DNA of 64,000 bases from an uncultured Pseudomonadota bacterium (GTDB lineage Bacteria; Myxococcota_A; UBA796; SXON01). The notes beneath the pieces are model-generated. The model was given only the letters and a program-made list of their open reading frames with translations, was not told where the DNA came from and searched no databases. Of this stretch, positions 32,946 through 41,382 are shown one piece after another (position 1 is the stretch's first letter; every line of letters begins with the position of its first letter). The stretch covers positions 1-64,000 of the forward strand of contig CAIQVJ010000112.1 in NCBI GenBank assembly GCA_903875225.1. The letters run 5' to 3'. The translations under genes were made by a program, and so were the position numbers.

Positions 32946-32974
32946 GGCATACTGGATTCGAGGGCGAAAGTCAA
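32946..32974 (-). promoter_or_regulatory. Possible sigma-70 promoter for the TonB receptor operon
   Basis: On the minus strand a -35-like TTGACT (32974-32969) is followed after 17 bases by TATGCC (32951-32946). Transcription would start about 60 bases before the receptor ATG. The -10 match is moderate, so this is tentative. Confidence 0.4.
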
Positions 32975-33047
32975 CGTCAGCGGGCGCAACGCCGCGGGCT
33001 TAACACGCGCTTCACAACACGGTGATCGAGCATCTGCCCTGCACCCC

Positions 33048-33077
33048 TTGACGGGACCCACCTCCGCCGGGTAGCAT
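33048..33077 (+). promoter_or_regulatory. Possible sigma-70 promoter for the secreted protease operon
   Basis: TTGACG (33048-33053) and TAGCAT (33072-33077) are separated by 18 bases, giving a start about 25 bases before the ATG at 33111. A GAGGTG ribosome site precedes that ATG. Confidence 0.45.
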
Positions 33078-33110
33078 CCACGTTTCAGTTCCCACGCACG
33101 AGGTGTTCGC

Positions 33111-33782
33111 ATGTCCGTCGCCGGTCGTATCCACCGTCTCCCTCTGGGAGTCCTATTCGGCGCACTTGCGCTCGCGGGGGTCGGGAGTTCGCTCGTGCAG
33201 CCCGCTCACGCCACCTCCATCGCGTCCTTGTCCCTGGAACAGATGGTCGATGCATCCGACGTGATCGCCCGAGGCACGGTCACCGATGTGTGGGCAAGCA
33301 TCGACGGCAGCGTGATCGACACGCACCTCACCATCAAGGTGGAGAAGTCGCTGAAGGGCACGGCGAACCTGAACACCTCCGGTGAGCTGGAAGTGCTCGT
33401 CCCCGGCGGCGAGGTCGACGGCGCCCGCTCGGCGGTCGACGGCGCACCGCGCTACGGTGTTGGCGAACACGTGTTCGTGCTGCTGCAGGAGCGCCGCGAC
33501 GGATCCTACCTGAACATCGCCTTGAACGCCGGCAAGTACACCATCAAGCAGAACCCCGCCGACGGCTCCGACATGGTCGTGCAGTTCACGGTGCCCTACG
33601 ACCGGACCTGGGACTACCGGTTCCTGCCGAACCCCTCCGTCGATGAGCGGCTCTCGCTCGCGGACCTCGAGGCGCGCGTCGCCGCCCGCGTGGCGGCCGG
33701 CTGGGACGGCCAGCCGATCCCCGGGGCCTCGCTCGATCACCTCCGCTTGATCAACCACCTTCAGGCTGGGGTGCGCCAATGA
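33111..33782 (+). CDS. Secreted protein of unknown function
   Basis: This 223-residue protein has a signal peptide (LPLGVLFGALALAGVGSSLV ... AHA). The mature part starts SLSLEQMVDASDVIARGTV, a pattern common in exported proteins of Myxococcota and other groups that precede metalloprotease-like genes. A beta-rich middle follows. The GAGGTG ribosome site and the upstream promoter support the ATG at 33111. It overlaps the next gene by 4 bases (ATGA, 33779-33782), so the two are co-expressed and probably exported together. Confidence 0.85.
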   Translation: MSVAGRIHRLPLGVLFGALALAGVGSSLVQPAHATSIASLSLEQMVDASDVIARGTVTDVWASIDGSVIDTHLTIKVEKSLKGTANLNTSGELEVLVPGGEVDGARSAVDGAPRYGVGEHVFVLLQERRDGSYLNIALNAGKYTIKQNPADGSDMVVQFTVPYDRTWDYRFLPNPSVDERLSLADLEARVAARVAAGWDGQPIPGASLDHLRLINHLQAGVRQ

Positions 33783-35233
33783 TCCTCTCCCTACTGCTCG
33801 CCCACCCGCTGTTCATCCAGCCCGCGCTGGCCTGGCGCCACACCGGGTTCGCATGGGCCCCGTCTGACGACTGCGCCCAGATCGATGCCGAAGGCAACCC
33901 GATGTCGCTCGACGACGGGCGCCTGCGTCGCTGCTGGGAGATGGACGACGCGATCGAGGACTCCCTCCCCCCCGAGGATGTCAACGGAGACGGCGTTCCG
34001 GACTACCAGCTCGACGTCATCCAGCAGTCCTTCGACAACTGGGAGGAGGCTGCGCAGTGCGCGGCGATCGCCAACCAGTACATGGGCACCTCCGATCTCG
34101 GCCTCCAGGACTCCTCCGACGGCGGCACCAAGATCTACTGGGACGATCCGAACGACAAGCTCGCGACGGGCGTGCTGGGCCTCACCTACAGCCAGTCCGA
34201 CGGCACGTCGGTCACCTGGAACGGGCAGCGCTACCTGCACATGGCCGATGCCGACGTCGTCTTCGCCGACCAGGTGGACTGGGGCGTGACCGCCGACATC
34301 GACGCCGGCTCCTGCAACAACGAGACCTCGATCGAGGGCGTCGCGACGCACGAGCTCGGGCACTCCTGGGGCATGGGGCATTCCTGTGAGGAGAACGAGT
34401 CCTGCCCGGACCCGCTCCTCGCCGACGCCACGATGTTCTGGTCGACGCCCAACTGCGACACGCACGAGAAGGCGCCGAATTCCGACGACGTGTCCGGCAT
34501 CACGAACATCTACGGCCCGACCGTGGACATCGGTGGCGCCCACGTCGGAACCAGCGATCGCACCGGGCCTGTGCCCTGGACCGTTGACTTCACCGCGACC
34601 GTCGGCGGTGACGCCAGCGTCACCATCGTCTCCGAGCACTGGAGCTTCGGCGACGGCGAGGAGTCCGACGAGATCAACCCGACGCACACATACAATTCCG
34701 TCGGCCAGTTCAGCGTGACCGCCAGCGTCGTCATCGAGAGCGACGTGTGCGAGGCGCAGACCGTCAACTCCACGGCGCTCGGCTACGTCGTCGCCTGCGA
34801 GCCGCCGAAGCCCGAGGAGGGCGCGGACGGCTTCTTCGAGATGTCGGCGATCGACGGGCTCCAGTGGCAGACCATCAACCACACCGACGTCTCCACCTAC
34901 GGCTGCGTGGACACCATCGTGTGGGAGGTCTACAAGGGCACTTCCGAGGCCGACATCACCGACGCGAACAAGGTCGACTTCAACGGCACGGACGTCGCTG
35001 GTGGTGACACCATCGGGGCCTGGGCGCCGAAGATCACGTTCCCAGAGGCGGGCGACTACGTGGTCGTCGTGAACGTGGGAGGACCTGCCGGCGTGGAGGC
35101 GGGCTTCCTGCCGGTCTCCGTCGGAGACAAGACGGGCGGCTGTTCCTCCGCTCCGGGTGCGGCTGGTTCGATGATCGCCGGGCTTGCCGGGCTCGCGCTC
35201 GTCGGCCGCCGTCGCCGGGCGACCCGGGGCTAG
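33779..35233 (+). CDS. Matrixin-like secreted metalloprotease with PKD domain and MYXO-CTERM tail
   Basis: This is a 484-residue protein with a short signal peptide (ILSLLLAHPLFIQPALA). The zincin site is HELGHSWGMGH (HExxHxxGxxH) near residues 194-204, with a downstream Met (DATMFWS) as Met-turn. A PKD-like domain follows (EHWSFGDGEESDEINPTHTY, about 285-325). The C-terminus is GGCSSAPGAAGSMIAGLAG then LALVGRRRR, the MYXO-CTERM pattern of Cys, hydrophobic helix and Arg cluster used for sorting to the cell surface. It probably degrades extracellular protein. It is coupled to the upstream exported protein by ATGA. The tail is the best clue to the host phylum. Confidence 0.92.
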   Translation: MILSLLLAHPLFIQPALAWRHTGFAWAPSDDCAQIDAEGNPMSLDDGRLRRCWEMDDAIEDSLPPEDVNGDGVPDYQLDVIQQSFDNWEEAAQCAAIANQYMGTSDLGLQDSSDGGTKIYWDDPNDKLATGVLGLTYSQSDGTSVTWNGQRYLHMADADVVFADQVDWGVTADIDAGSCNNETSIEGVATHELGHSWGMGHSCEENESCPDPLLADATMFWSTPNCDTHEKAPNSDDVSGITNIYGPTVDIGGAHVGTSDRTGPVPWTVDFTATVGGDASVTIVSEHWSFGDGEESDEINPTHTYNSVGQFSVTASVVIESDVCEAQTVNSTALGYVVACEPPKPEEGADGFFEMSAIDGLQWQTINHTDVSTYGCVDTIVWEVYKGTSEADITDANKVDFNGTDVAGGDTIGAWAPKITFPEAGDYVVVVNVGGPAGVEAGFLPVSVGDKTGGCSSAPGAAGSMIAGLAGLALVGRRRRATRG

Positions 35234-35247
35234 CCCGCGGGCCGAAC

Positions 35248-37698
35248 ATGTTTGCGCCGGGCCTCGCGCTCCTGCTACTCGCGCGATTGGCCGCCGCCTC
35301 CTCCGGGGGCGTCGGGCTGTCCGACCTGCCGCCGGCAGAGCTTGCGGTTGCTGCGCGTGCGCCGACGACGTCGTCGCTCAAGATTCCGCTCACGGGGACC
35401 TTTCGGCTCGTGGGCGTGTGCAACGACGTGCGCAGCTACGAGATTCCGCTGCCCGTGCGCCCCCGGGTGATGTTCCTCTCGTCGGTACCACCAGGGATGG
35501 AGGTGCGCCGCGGGGAAAAAAAGCTCACATTTTCTTTGAGCGAAGGGCTCGCGGGCACCTGGGCGTACTCTGCGAACAGCCTGACCGTGCGCGTGGCAAA
35601 GGACGCGCCACGGCCCACGCTCGATGAGTACTCCGTTCGGTGGCCGGAAGCCGAGGAGCGGCAGTCGGTGCTCGATGCACCCGCGGCCTCGGGCGCCGGC
35701 GGCGCGCCGACGACCGCGACCCGCTCGCTGCAGGTGGGCTCGACCACCCGCACGGGGCTGTTCCTGCCCGCACCGGCCCACATTGCGTGGCAGGTGGACG
35801 TGCCGCCGGGCGGCGTGCTGCGCTTTGAGGGGGGCGTAGTGCCTCCAGAGATCGCCCGCGGCGCCCCGAGCGACGGGACCACCCTGCTGGTGAGCGTGGG
35901 CGGCGCCGAGCGCGCACGCTTTCGGCTGGACCGAGCCCGATTTGCGCCGTTCCAGGTGGATCTGGGCGCGGAGGGTGGGACGACCGCGCGCATCGAGCTT
36001 CGCGTAGAGGATGCCGACATGACGGCGGACTACGCGTTCCTTGCGGAGCCTCGCGTCGTGGTCCCCACCCAGTCCCCCAGGCGGGTGGTCCTCGCGTTCA
36101 TCGACACGCTCCGGCGCGATCATCTGGGCACGTATGGCTACGAGCGTGCGCCATCCCCGCACATCGATGCGCTCGGCGCCACCGGCGTCGTCTTCGACGA
36201 CGCCCGCTCCATCGCGCCATGGACGCTCCCGAGCTCCCGTTCGTTGCTCTCCGGGATGCAGCCGGAGCGCTGGTCGTCCTCTACCCCCATCCAGCAGATG
36301 CTCGCCTCTCGGGGGTGGTCTACGGGCGCCTTCGTCGGTAACATCTACCTCTCCAGCAACTTCGAGATGGCGGATGGCTGGGGCGAGCACGGGTCCATCA
36401 ACCTGCCGTACGCCGACTACGAGGTCGCACGGGGAATGGACTTTCTCGATCGCCACGCCGACGAGGACGCCTTCGTGATGGTGCACTTCATGGACCTGCA
36501 CCTCCCCTACAAGGAGGTGTGGCCCTACCGGAACCTCTACTCCAAAGAGGATCTTCCTGGGCTCGGCGGCGAGTTCACGCGCTCGACGCTGATGAGCTAC
36601 GCGCACGGAAAGGCCAAGCAGGCGCAGGTCCGCCGATACCTCGAGGACCGCTACGATCAGAACCTCGCCTCGGTGGACGACGCCCTGGACCGACTGTTCC
36701 GGGCGGCCGGCCCCGACGCCCTGATCGTCGTATTTGCCGACCACGGCGAGGAGTTCTTCGACCACGGCGACCTCGAGCATGGGCACACGCTGTACGACGA
36801 GCTGCTGCGGGTGCCGCTCATCATCCGCGCACCGGGCCTCGAGCCACGACACGTGGGGGCGGCCGTGAGCCTGATCGACGTCGCCCCCACCGTACTCGAC
36901 CTGCTCGGGCTCGGCGGCGGGACCTTCGACGGCATGTCGCTGGCATCCCTCGCGCATGGCCAGCCCGATCCGCGGTTCACCGACAGGGCTCGCGCCTTTG
37001 GGCGCCTGCTCTACGGGCCCAACGCCTGGGGGAGCCTGGTCGGCTCGTCCAAGTGGATCAGCCGCGGCGGCACCGAGAAGGTCTTCGACATCGATCACGA
37101 TCCACACGAAGAGAGCCCACTTCGGGACGCGGACGTGTTGCCTGGCCGCGAGGCGCTGGCCGAGGCGCTGCACGAGCCGGTTCGCCCCGTGCTCCGCGTG
37201 ACCCCTACCTCGAGCCGGGGCACCGGCACCGCGATCCTCACGGTGCCCGGCGGCGTGACCAGCGTCTGGCTGGGCGACGAGCCCACACGCCACGCAGACG
37301 CCGACGTCGACCTTGACCAGGGGGCCGGGGATCCGCGCGTGGACTCCGTCAAGATGGTCTTTTCGAGCAGCGGCACGGCGCAGCGCGAGGTGTACGTCCT
37401 CCCGGTCCTCGAGCCCTACCTCGCGGTCCAGGGAGCAACCCTCGAGATCCCCAAGGGACCGCAGGAGGCCCTCGTGCCCCGGTCACCCGACACGGGCACG
37501 GGCCCGCTCGCGAAGGTCACCAAGAACGGGCGCACGTACGAGGCGACCTGGGCAGTCGTGCCGTTGCCGTTCGGCGACGAGCTCAACGGCTTCGACGCCG
37601 AGAGCGCCGCCGCCTTGCAGGCGCTCGGCTACCTCGACGCCGACCACCAGGGGGGCACGGGCGGCGCCTCCACCCCCCCCGCCCCCGACGCACCCTGA
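35248..37698 (+). CDS. Exported sulfatase-fold hydrolase (alkaline phosphatase superfamily)
   Basis: This 816-residue protein has an N-terminal hydrophobic signal. Residues 20-270 form beta-rich extra domains. The sulfatase fold begins at VVLAFIDTLRRDHLGTYGY, with the first metal Asp. The nucleophile position is Thr326 in APWTLPSSRS, where Cys- or Ser-type sulfatases have C/S-x-P-x-R. Metal ligands FADHGEEFFDHG and EHGHTLYDE follow. A C-terminal beta region of about 200 residues ends in a Gly/Pro tail. The Thr nucleophile suggests phosphatase or phosphotransferase chemistry on a surface glycan or lipid rather than a formylglycine sulfatase. The start lies 14 bases after the protease gene. Confidence 0.88.
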   Translation: MFAPGLALLLLARLAAASSGGVGLSDLPPAELAVAARAPTTSSLKIPLTGTFRLVGVCNDVRSYEIPLPVRPRVMFLSSVPPGMEVRRGEKKLTFSLSEGLAGTWAYSANSLTVRVAKDAPRPTLDEYSVRWPEAEERQSVLDAPAASGAGGAPTTATRSLQVGSTTRTGLFLPAPAHIAWQVDVPPGGVLRFEGGVVPPEIARGAPSDGTTLLVSVGGAERARFRLDRARFAPFQVDLGAEGGTTARIELRVEDADMTADYAFLAEPRVVVPTQSPRRVVLAFIDTLRRDHLGTYGYERAPSPHIDALGATGVVFDDARSIAPWTLPSSRSLLSGMQPERWSSSTPIQQMLASRGWSTGAFVGNIYLSSNFEMADGWGEHGSINLPYADYEVARGMDFLDRHADEDAFVMVHFMDLHLPYKEVWPYRNLYSKEDLPGLGGEFTRSTLMSYAHGKAKQAQVRRYLEDRYDQNLASVDDALDRLFRAAGPDALIVVFADHGEEFFDHGDLEHGHTLYDELLRVPLIIRAPGLEPRHVGAAVSLIDVAPTVLDLLGLGGGTFDGMSLASLAHGQPDPRFTDRARAFGRLLYGPNAWGSLVGSSKWISRGGTEKVFDIDHDPHEESPLRDADVLPGREALAEALHEPVRPVLRVTPTSSRGTGTAILTVPGGVTSVWLGDEPTRHADADVDLDQGAGDPRVDSVKMVFSSSGTAQREVYVLPVLEPYLAVQGATLEIPKGPQEALVPRSPDTGTGPLAKVTKNGRTYEATWAVVPLPFGDELNGFDAESAAALQALGYLDADHQGGTGGASTPPAPDAP

Positions 37699-38312
37699 TG
37701 CCCCGACGCCCGCTGCCAGCCGGGGGAATGGACGATCCGGTGGCCGACTGGGGGCCGGACGCCGGCCACGGGCTTTTCGACCCCTCCGAGAGCACCGCGA
37801 GCGGAGACGTCACCGGGCACGAGGTGACCGCCAGCCGATCGAATGGAGGCGAGGCGGAGCGTCCCGTGGCGGTGTTGGCCTGGATCGGGGCCACGCTCAC
37901 GGTGGCGCGCGGGATGGCGCGCGGAGACGTGCCAGCGCTGCGTACCCTGGTCGACAACGAGCCGCTGGATCTGCTGCCTGGGGGTTTCTTCCCGCTCACC
38001 GGCATGGCGTGGGGCGACGAGGGCCGGAGTGAATCGACGAGCCCGCCCCAGCCACCCGTCGCCCCCGCCCCACCCCCCGCTGTCGAGCCGGCACCCCGCG
38101 TGATTCCGGTTCCCGACATCGTCCCCGACCCCGACCCCGTGCCCGTCTACGAGCCACCGGGCCTCGTCTACAGCCGTTCCCCTCCCGAACCCGAGGACGA
38201 GGTGGCTCCACCCCCCGAGGTTCCGACCCCGGGCTGGGCGCTCTGGCAAGATCTCGGGCTCGTTGTGCTCATCATCGGGCTTCTGGCGCTTTCCCTTCGC
38301 GCCTGCAGTTGA
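37698..38312 (+). CDS. Unknown Pro-rich protein with C-terminal membrane anchor
   Basis: This 204-residue protein starts at an ATG overlapping the sulfatase-fold gene stop (TGATG). The N-terminal 110 residues have no recognised fold. About 115-175 is Pro/Val-rich linker. A single C-terminal membrane helix (DLGLVVLIIGLLALSLRACS) ends the protein. The cytoplasmic or periplasmic side is unclear because there is no signal peptide. It may anchor or support the preceding hydrolase. Confidence 0.75.
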   Translation: MPRRPLPAGGMDDPVADWGPDAGHGLFDPSESTASGDVTGHEVTASRSNGGEAERPVAVLAWIGATLTVARGMARGDVPALRTLVDNEPLDLLPGGFFPLTGMAWGDEGRSESTSPPQPPVAPAPPPAVEPAPRVIPVPDIVPDPDPVPVYEPPGLVYSRSPPEPEDEVAPPPEVPTPGWALWQDLGLVVLIIGLLALSLRACS

Positions 38313-38406
38313 CGGGGACACCCTGCCCGCTTATCCCCGGGCCACGCGGGCACGGCCGGGCGCTTCGGGTCCTCTGGACCCTGCAGCCTCGCAACGCGGC
38401 TCTTTG

Positions 38407-38922
38407 ATGACCCCCAAAACCTCTATGGATGTTCAGGACGCAGATTCGGATCTGCGGTACATGCGGCGCGCGCTCGAGCTCGCCGCAGAAGCAGCCACAC
38501 ACGGAGAAGTCCCTGTGGGCGCTGTGATCGTCGGGCAGGACGGCATCGTCCTCGCCGAGGCGCGCAACCAGCGAGAAGCGACGAACGACCCTTGTGGGCA
38601 CGCCGAGCTCCTCGCGATTCGCGCCGCGGCCGTTGCCCGGGCAGACTGGCGGCTCGAAGGCACGACGCTGTACGTGACCCTCGAGCCCTGCGCCATGTGC
38701 GCCGGCGCCATCCTGCTCGCCAGGATCCCCCGCGTCGTCTACGGCGCGTCGGACCCGAAAGGCGGATTTTGCGGCACGGTGGGCGATCTGTCCCACCATC
38801 CGCGGTTGAACCATCGCTTCGACCTCACGGTCGGGGTGTGCGAAGCCGAGGCCAGCGCCCAGCTCAAACGGTTCTTCGCCGACCTGCGGCTCACAGCGCG
38901 CGCCGAGCGCGTGAAACCCTGA
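38407..38922 (+). CDS. tadA: tRNA-specific adenosine deaminase TadA
   Basis: This 171-residue protein uses ATG 38407; ATG 38425 is an alternative. The zinc deaminase motifs are complete: HAE in CGHAELLAIRAAA and PCAMC in LEPCAMCAGAILLARI. The segment RIPRVVYGASDPKGG is also typical of TadA. It converts A34 to inosine in tRNA-Arg(ACG) and is essential in most bacteria. Two tRNA-Ser genes follow 25 bases downstream, a plausible mixed unit ending at the hairpin at 39136. Confidence 0.93.
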   Translation: MTPKTSMDVQDADSDLRYMRRALELAAEAATHGEVPVGAVIVGQDGIVLAEARNQREATNDPCGHAELLAIRAAAVARADWRLEGTTLYVTLEPCAMCAGAILLARIPRVVYGASDPKGGFCGTVGDLSHHPRLNHRFDLTVGVCEAEASAQLKRFFADLRLTARAERVKP

Positions 38923-38947
38923 ACGCCGAGAGCCATGCAATTTTCGC

Positions 38948-39036
38948 GGAAAGGTGGCCGAGTGGCCGAAGGCGACAGACTCGAAATCTGTTTTAGGTTT
39001 CACCTAACGTGGGTTCGAATCCCACCCTTTCCGCCA
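38948..39036 (+). tRNA. tRNA-Ser (CGA)
   Basis: A class II tRNA with acceptor GGAAAGG/CCTTTCC, anticodon loop CTCGAAA giving CGA, a long variable arm (TTTTAGGTTTCACCTAAC region) and T arm GTGGG TTCGAAT CCCAC. The discriminator is G and CCA is encoded (39034-39036). Confidence 0.95.
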
Positions 39037-39042
39037 CCCTCT

Positions 39043-39130
39043 GGAGAGGTGACCGAGTGGTCGAAGGTGCACGACTGGAAATCGTGTGTACCGTAAGGTA
39101 CCGCGGGTTCGAATCCCGCTCTCTCCGCCA
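39043..39130 (+). tRNA. tRNA-Ser (GGA)
   Basis: A class II tRNA with acceptor GGAGAGG/TCTCTCC, anticodon loop CTGGAAA giving GGA, variable arm GTACCGTAAGGTAC, T arm GCGGG TTCGAAT CCCGC, discriminator G and an encoded CCA (39128-39130). It lies 6 bases after the other tRNA-Ser, so both come from one transcript. Confidence 0.95.
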
Positions 39131-39135
39131 TCCTT

Positions 39136-39181
39136 GATGACGCAGGTCCGGTTCGCCGGATTCTGCGTCATCATCGTTTTT
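39136..39181 (+). terminator. Intrinsic terminator after the tRNA-Ser pair
   Basis: GATGACGCAG (39136-39145) pairs with CTGCGTCATC (39163-39172). Inside, TCCGG and CCGGA pair around a TTCG tetraloop. A short T-run follows (39177-39181). Confidence 0.8.
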
Positions 39182-39249
39182 GGGACGTGGGTCCGATGGT
39201 ACGATGCGCAGAGATTGAAGCCGTCCGAGCGCCGGCCAGGGAGCTTCGC

Positions 39250-41358
39250 GTGCATCCATCACTGTTGGTCCTGGCTCTCCTGGCTGGATGTCCGGCCGGC
39301 TCGAAGCACAGCACGTCGCGAGGAGACACGGATTCCGGGGCCGACACGGAGACCGTGGGTACGGAGCGGTGCAACGGCATCGACGACGATGGCGACGGCA
39401 TCGTGGATGAGGCGACCGCGGCCGACGCCCCCACGTGGTACGCCGACGCCGACGAGGATGGCTACGGGGATGCCGCCGTCTCCGCGATCGCGTGCGATCC
39501 GCCCACGGCCTTCGTCTCTGACGCCACGGACTGCGACGACGCCGATGAGGCCCGCAACCCCGGCGCGCTGGAACTGTGCGACGAGATGGACAACGACTGC
39601 AACGGCATCGTGGACGAGCCCACCGCGACCGACGCCCCGACCTGGTATGCGGACGAGGACGAAGACGGCTACGGGGACGCCGCCGCTTCGGCAGTCGCAT
39701 GCGCTCCCCCTGCGGGCTTCGTCTCCGCCCCCTCCGACTGCGACGACACCGATGCGTCGCTGAACCCGGCCATGTCGGAGGTGTGCGACGCCGTCGACAA
39801 CAACTGCGACGGCACGGTGGACGAGCCAGCCGCCACCGATGCCGCGATCTGGTACGCCGACGGTGACGAAGATGGCTACGGGGACGTCACGGTCTCCCAG
39901 ACTGCGTGCGATGCGCCTGTGGACTACGTCTCCGACGCCACCGACTGTGACGACGCCAACGCGTCCGCGCACCCGACCGGCACCGAGATCTGCGACGCCG
40001 CAGACAACAACTGCGACGGTACGGTCGACGAGCCCACCGCCACCGACGCCGCCACGTGGTACGCCGACACCGACGGCGACGGCTACGGGGACGCTGCGGC
40101 CCCGGTGATCGCATGCGACCCTGGGCCCGGTTTCGTCGCCGACGCCAGCGACTGTGACGACACCAACGCGGGTGCGCACCCGACCGGCACCGAGGTCTGC
40201 GACACTGCGGACAACAACTGCGACGGCGTCATCGACGAGTCCACCGCCACCGACGCCCCGACCTGGTACGCCGACGCGGACGGAGACGGCTACGGCGACC
40301 CCACGCACGCGACGGTCGCGTGCACGGCGCCCAGCGGGGCGGTGGAGCGCGGCGACGACTGCGACGACAGCAACGCGGATGAGCACCCCGACGCGCCCGA
40401 GCGGTGGAATCTCCGCGACGACGACTGCGACGGTGTGATCGACGAGGATGCCGACCGCACCTGGGTACCCCCGTTTCCCACGAGCCGGGAGGCCTGGCGC
40501 TGGCCCTTCTCCCCGGATTCGGCGTGGAACCAGCCCGTCGGCACCGGGCTCCTCCTCGAGGACGCCGTGGACCCGTGCACGGTCGCGATCGGCGACACGA
40601 TCGCCGGCGCCTGGATCAACGCAGCGGAGTGGAGCCATCCGGTCGTCCTCGCAGACGCCGGGGACCCGTGGGTTTCGGTGACCGAGGACGGCAGCGTCGT
40701 CGCGACCGTGCAGAGCCCGGCGGACGCGACCCCCGCGGACCCCGCGTGGCCCGATGGCGACAACCACCTCCACATCGTCGACGCCACCGGCACCGTCGTC
40801 ACCGAGACGTGGCTCGCCCACTGGCTGGCCGGGGGGTGGTCCGTGGCCTCGATGGCCCAGGTGGACCTGCTGGGCACCGGCATCGGCTCGGGCGGGGTGC
40901 GGATCTACGGCGGCAGCGCGGTGGGCGGCCTGATCCGCGCCGGCGAAACAGAGACCGGGATCTGGCACGCGCTCGCCGTGTCCCTGCCCGTCTCCAGCCT
41001 GGAACCATCCATCGTCTGGCCGGCAACGTCCCTCGACACCAGCCGCACGGACAGCATGGTCGGGGTCGTGCCCGTCGGCCAGCACCTCGCCCTCCCGCCC
41101 GACGTGGACGAGGGGATCGTGACCACCCCGGCCGGGCTCGCGCTCCTGCGCGCCCTGCGCGACTACGGGGCCTACGTCGTCGATCACGCCGGGAACTTCG
41201 CGTTCTACGCCGAGCCCGACATGGAGGCGGAGATCGATCCGGCGCGGGACGATCTCGACGCCATCCTCCGCGAACTCCGATGCAGCACGAACAGCACCGA
41301 GGCCAGTCCGGGTGGGCCCGGCGACCGCGTGGGGGAGCTCGCCCCGGCGTTCCCCTGA
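39250..41358 (+). CDS. MopE-like repeat lipoprotein with C-terminal unknown secreted domain
   Basis: This protein of about 702 residues starts at GTG 39250 with GGGAG six bases upstream. Signal SLLVLALLAGC has a lipobox Cys. A Thr/Asp/Ser linker leads to five tandem repeats of about 69 residues plus a partial sixth (39370-40450). Each has CNGxDEP, TWYADxDxDGYGD and SDCDDxxxxxxP, the putative metal-binding motif of MopE-like proteins. The C-terminal 300 residues form a separate domain (WPFSPDSAWNQPVG, NHLHIVDATG, RIYGGSAVGGLIRAGE, GVVPVGQHLALP) resembling uncharacterised exported domains in other bacteria. The Asp-rich repeats probably bind calcium. Confidence 0.88.
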   Translation: MHPSLLVLALLAGCPAGSKHSTSRGDTDSGADTETVGTERCNGIDDDGDGIVDEATAADAPTWYADADEDGYGDAAVSAIACDPPTAFVSDATDCDDADEARNPGALELCDEMDNDCNGIVDEPTATDAPTWYADEDEDGYGDAAASAVACAPPAGFVSAPSDCDDTDASLNPAMSEVCDAVDNNCDGTVDEPAATDAAIWYADGDEDGYGDVTVSQTACDAPVDYVSDATDCDDANASAHPTGTEICDAADNNCDGTVDEPTATDAATWYADTDGDGYGDAAAPVIACDPGPGFVADASDCDDTNAGAHPTGTEVCDTADNNCDGVIDESTATDAPTWYADADGDGYGDPTHATVACTAPSGAVERGDDCDDSNADEHPDAPERWNLRDDDCDGVIDEDADRTWVPPFPTSREAWRWPFSPDSAWNQPVGTGLLLEDAVDPCTVAIGDTIAGAWINAAEWSHPVVLADAGDPWVSVTEDGSVVATVQSPADATPADPAWPDGDNHLHIVDATGTVVTETWLAHWLAGGWSVASMAQVDLLGTGIGSGGVRIYGGSAVGGLIRAGETETGIWHALAVSLPVSSLEPSIVWPATSLDTSRTDSMVGVVPVGQHLALPPDVDEGIVTTPAGLALLRALRDYGAYVVDHAGNFAFYAEPDMEAEIDPARDDLDAILRELRCSTNSTEASPGGPGDRVGELAPAFP
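39370..40450 (+). repeat. Tandem Asp-rich coding repeats of about 207 bases
   Basis: Five full units and one partial unit encode the MopE-like repeats. The unit is 69 codons; the first is 76 because of an extra DDDGDGI. Cys, Asp, Gly and Tyr positions are conserved while linkers vary. Confidence 0.85.
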
Positions 41359-41382
41359 ACTCCCGCGCGGATCCGACGTTCC

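Noticed and set aside
39370..40450. CRISPR-like repeat pattern
   Set aside because: The unit is about 207 bases, varies at codon level and keeps a coding frame; it is a protein repeat.
39259..41187. 642-codon minus-strand frame
   Set aside because: It is antisense to the MopE-like repeats and its repetitiveness comes from them.
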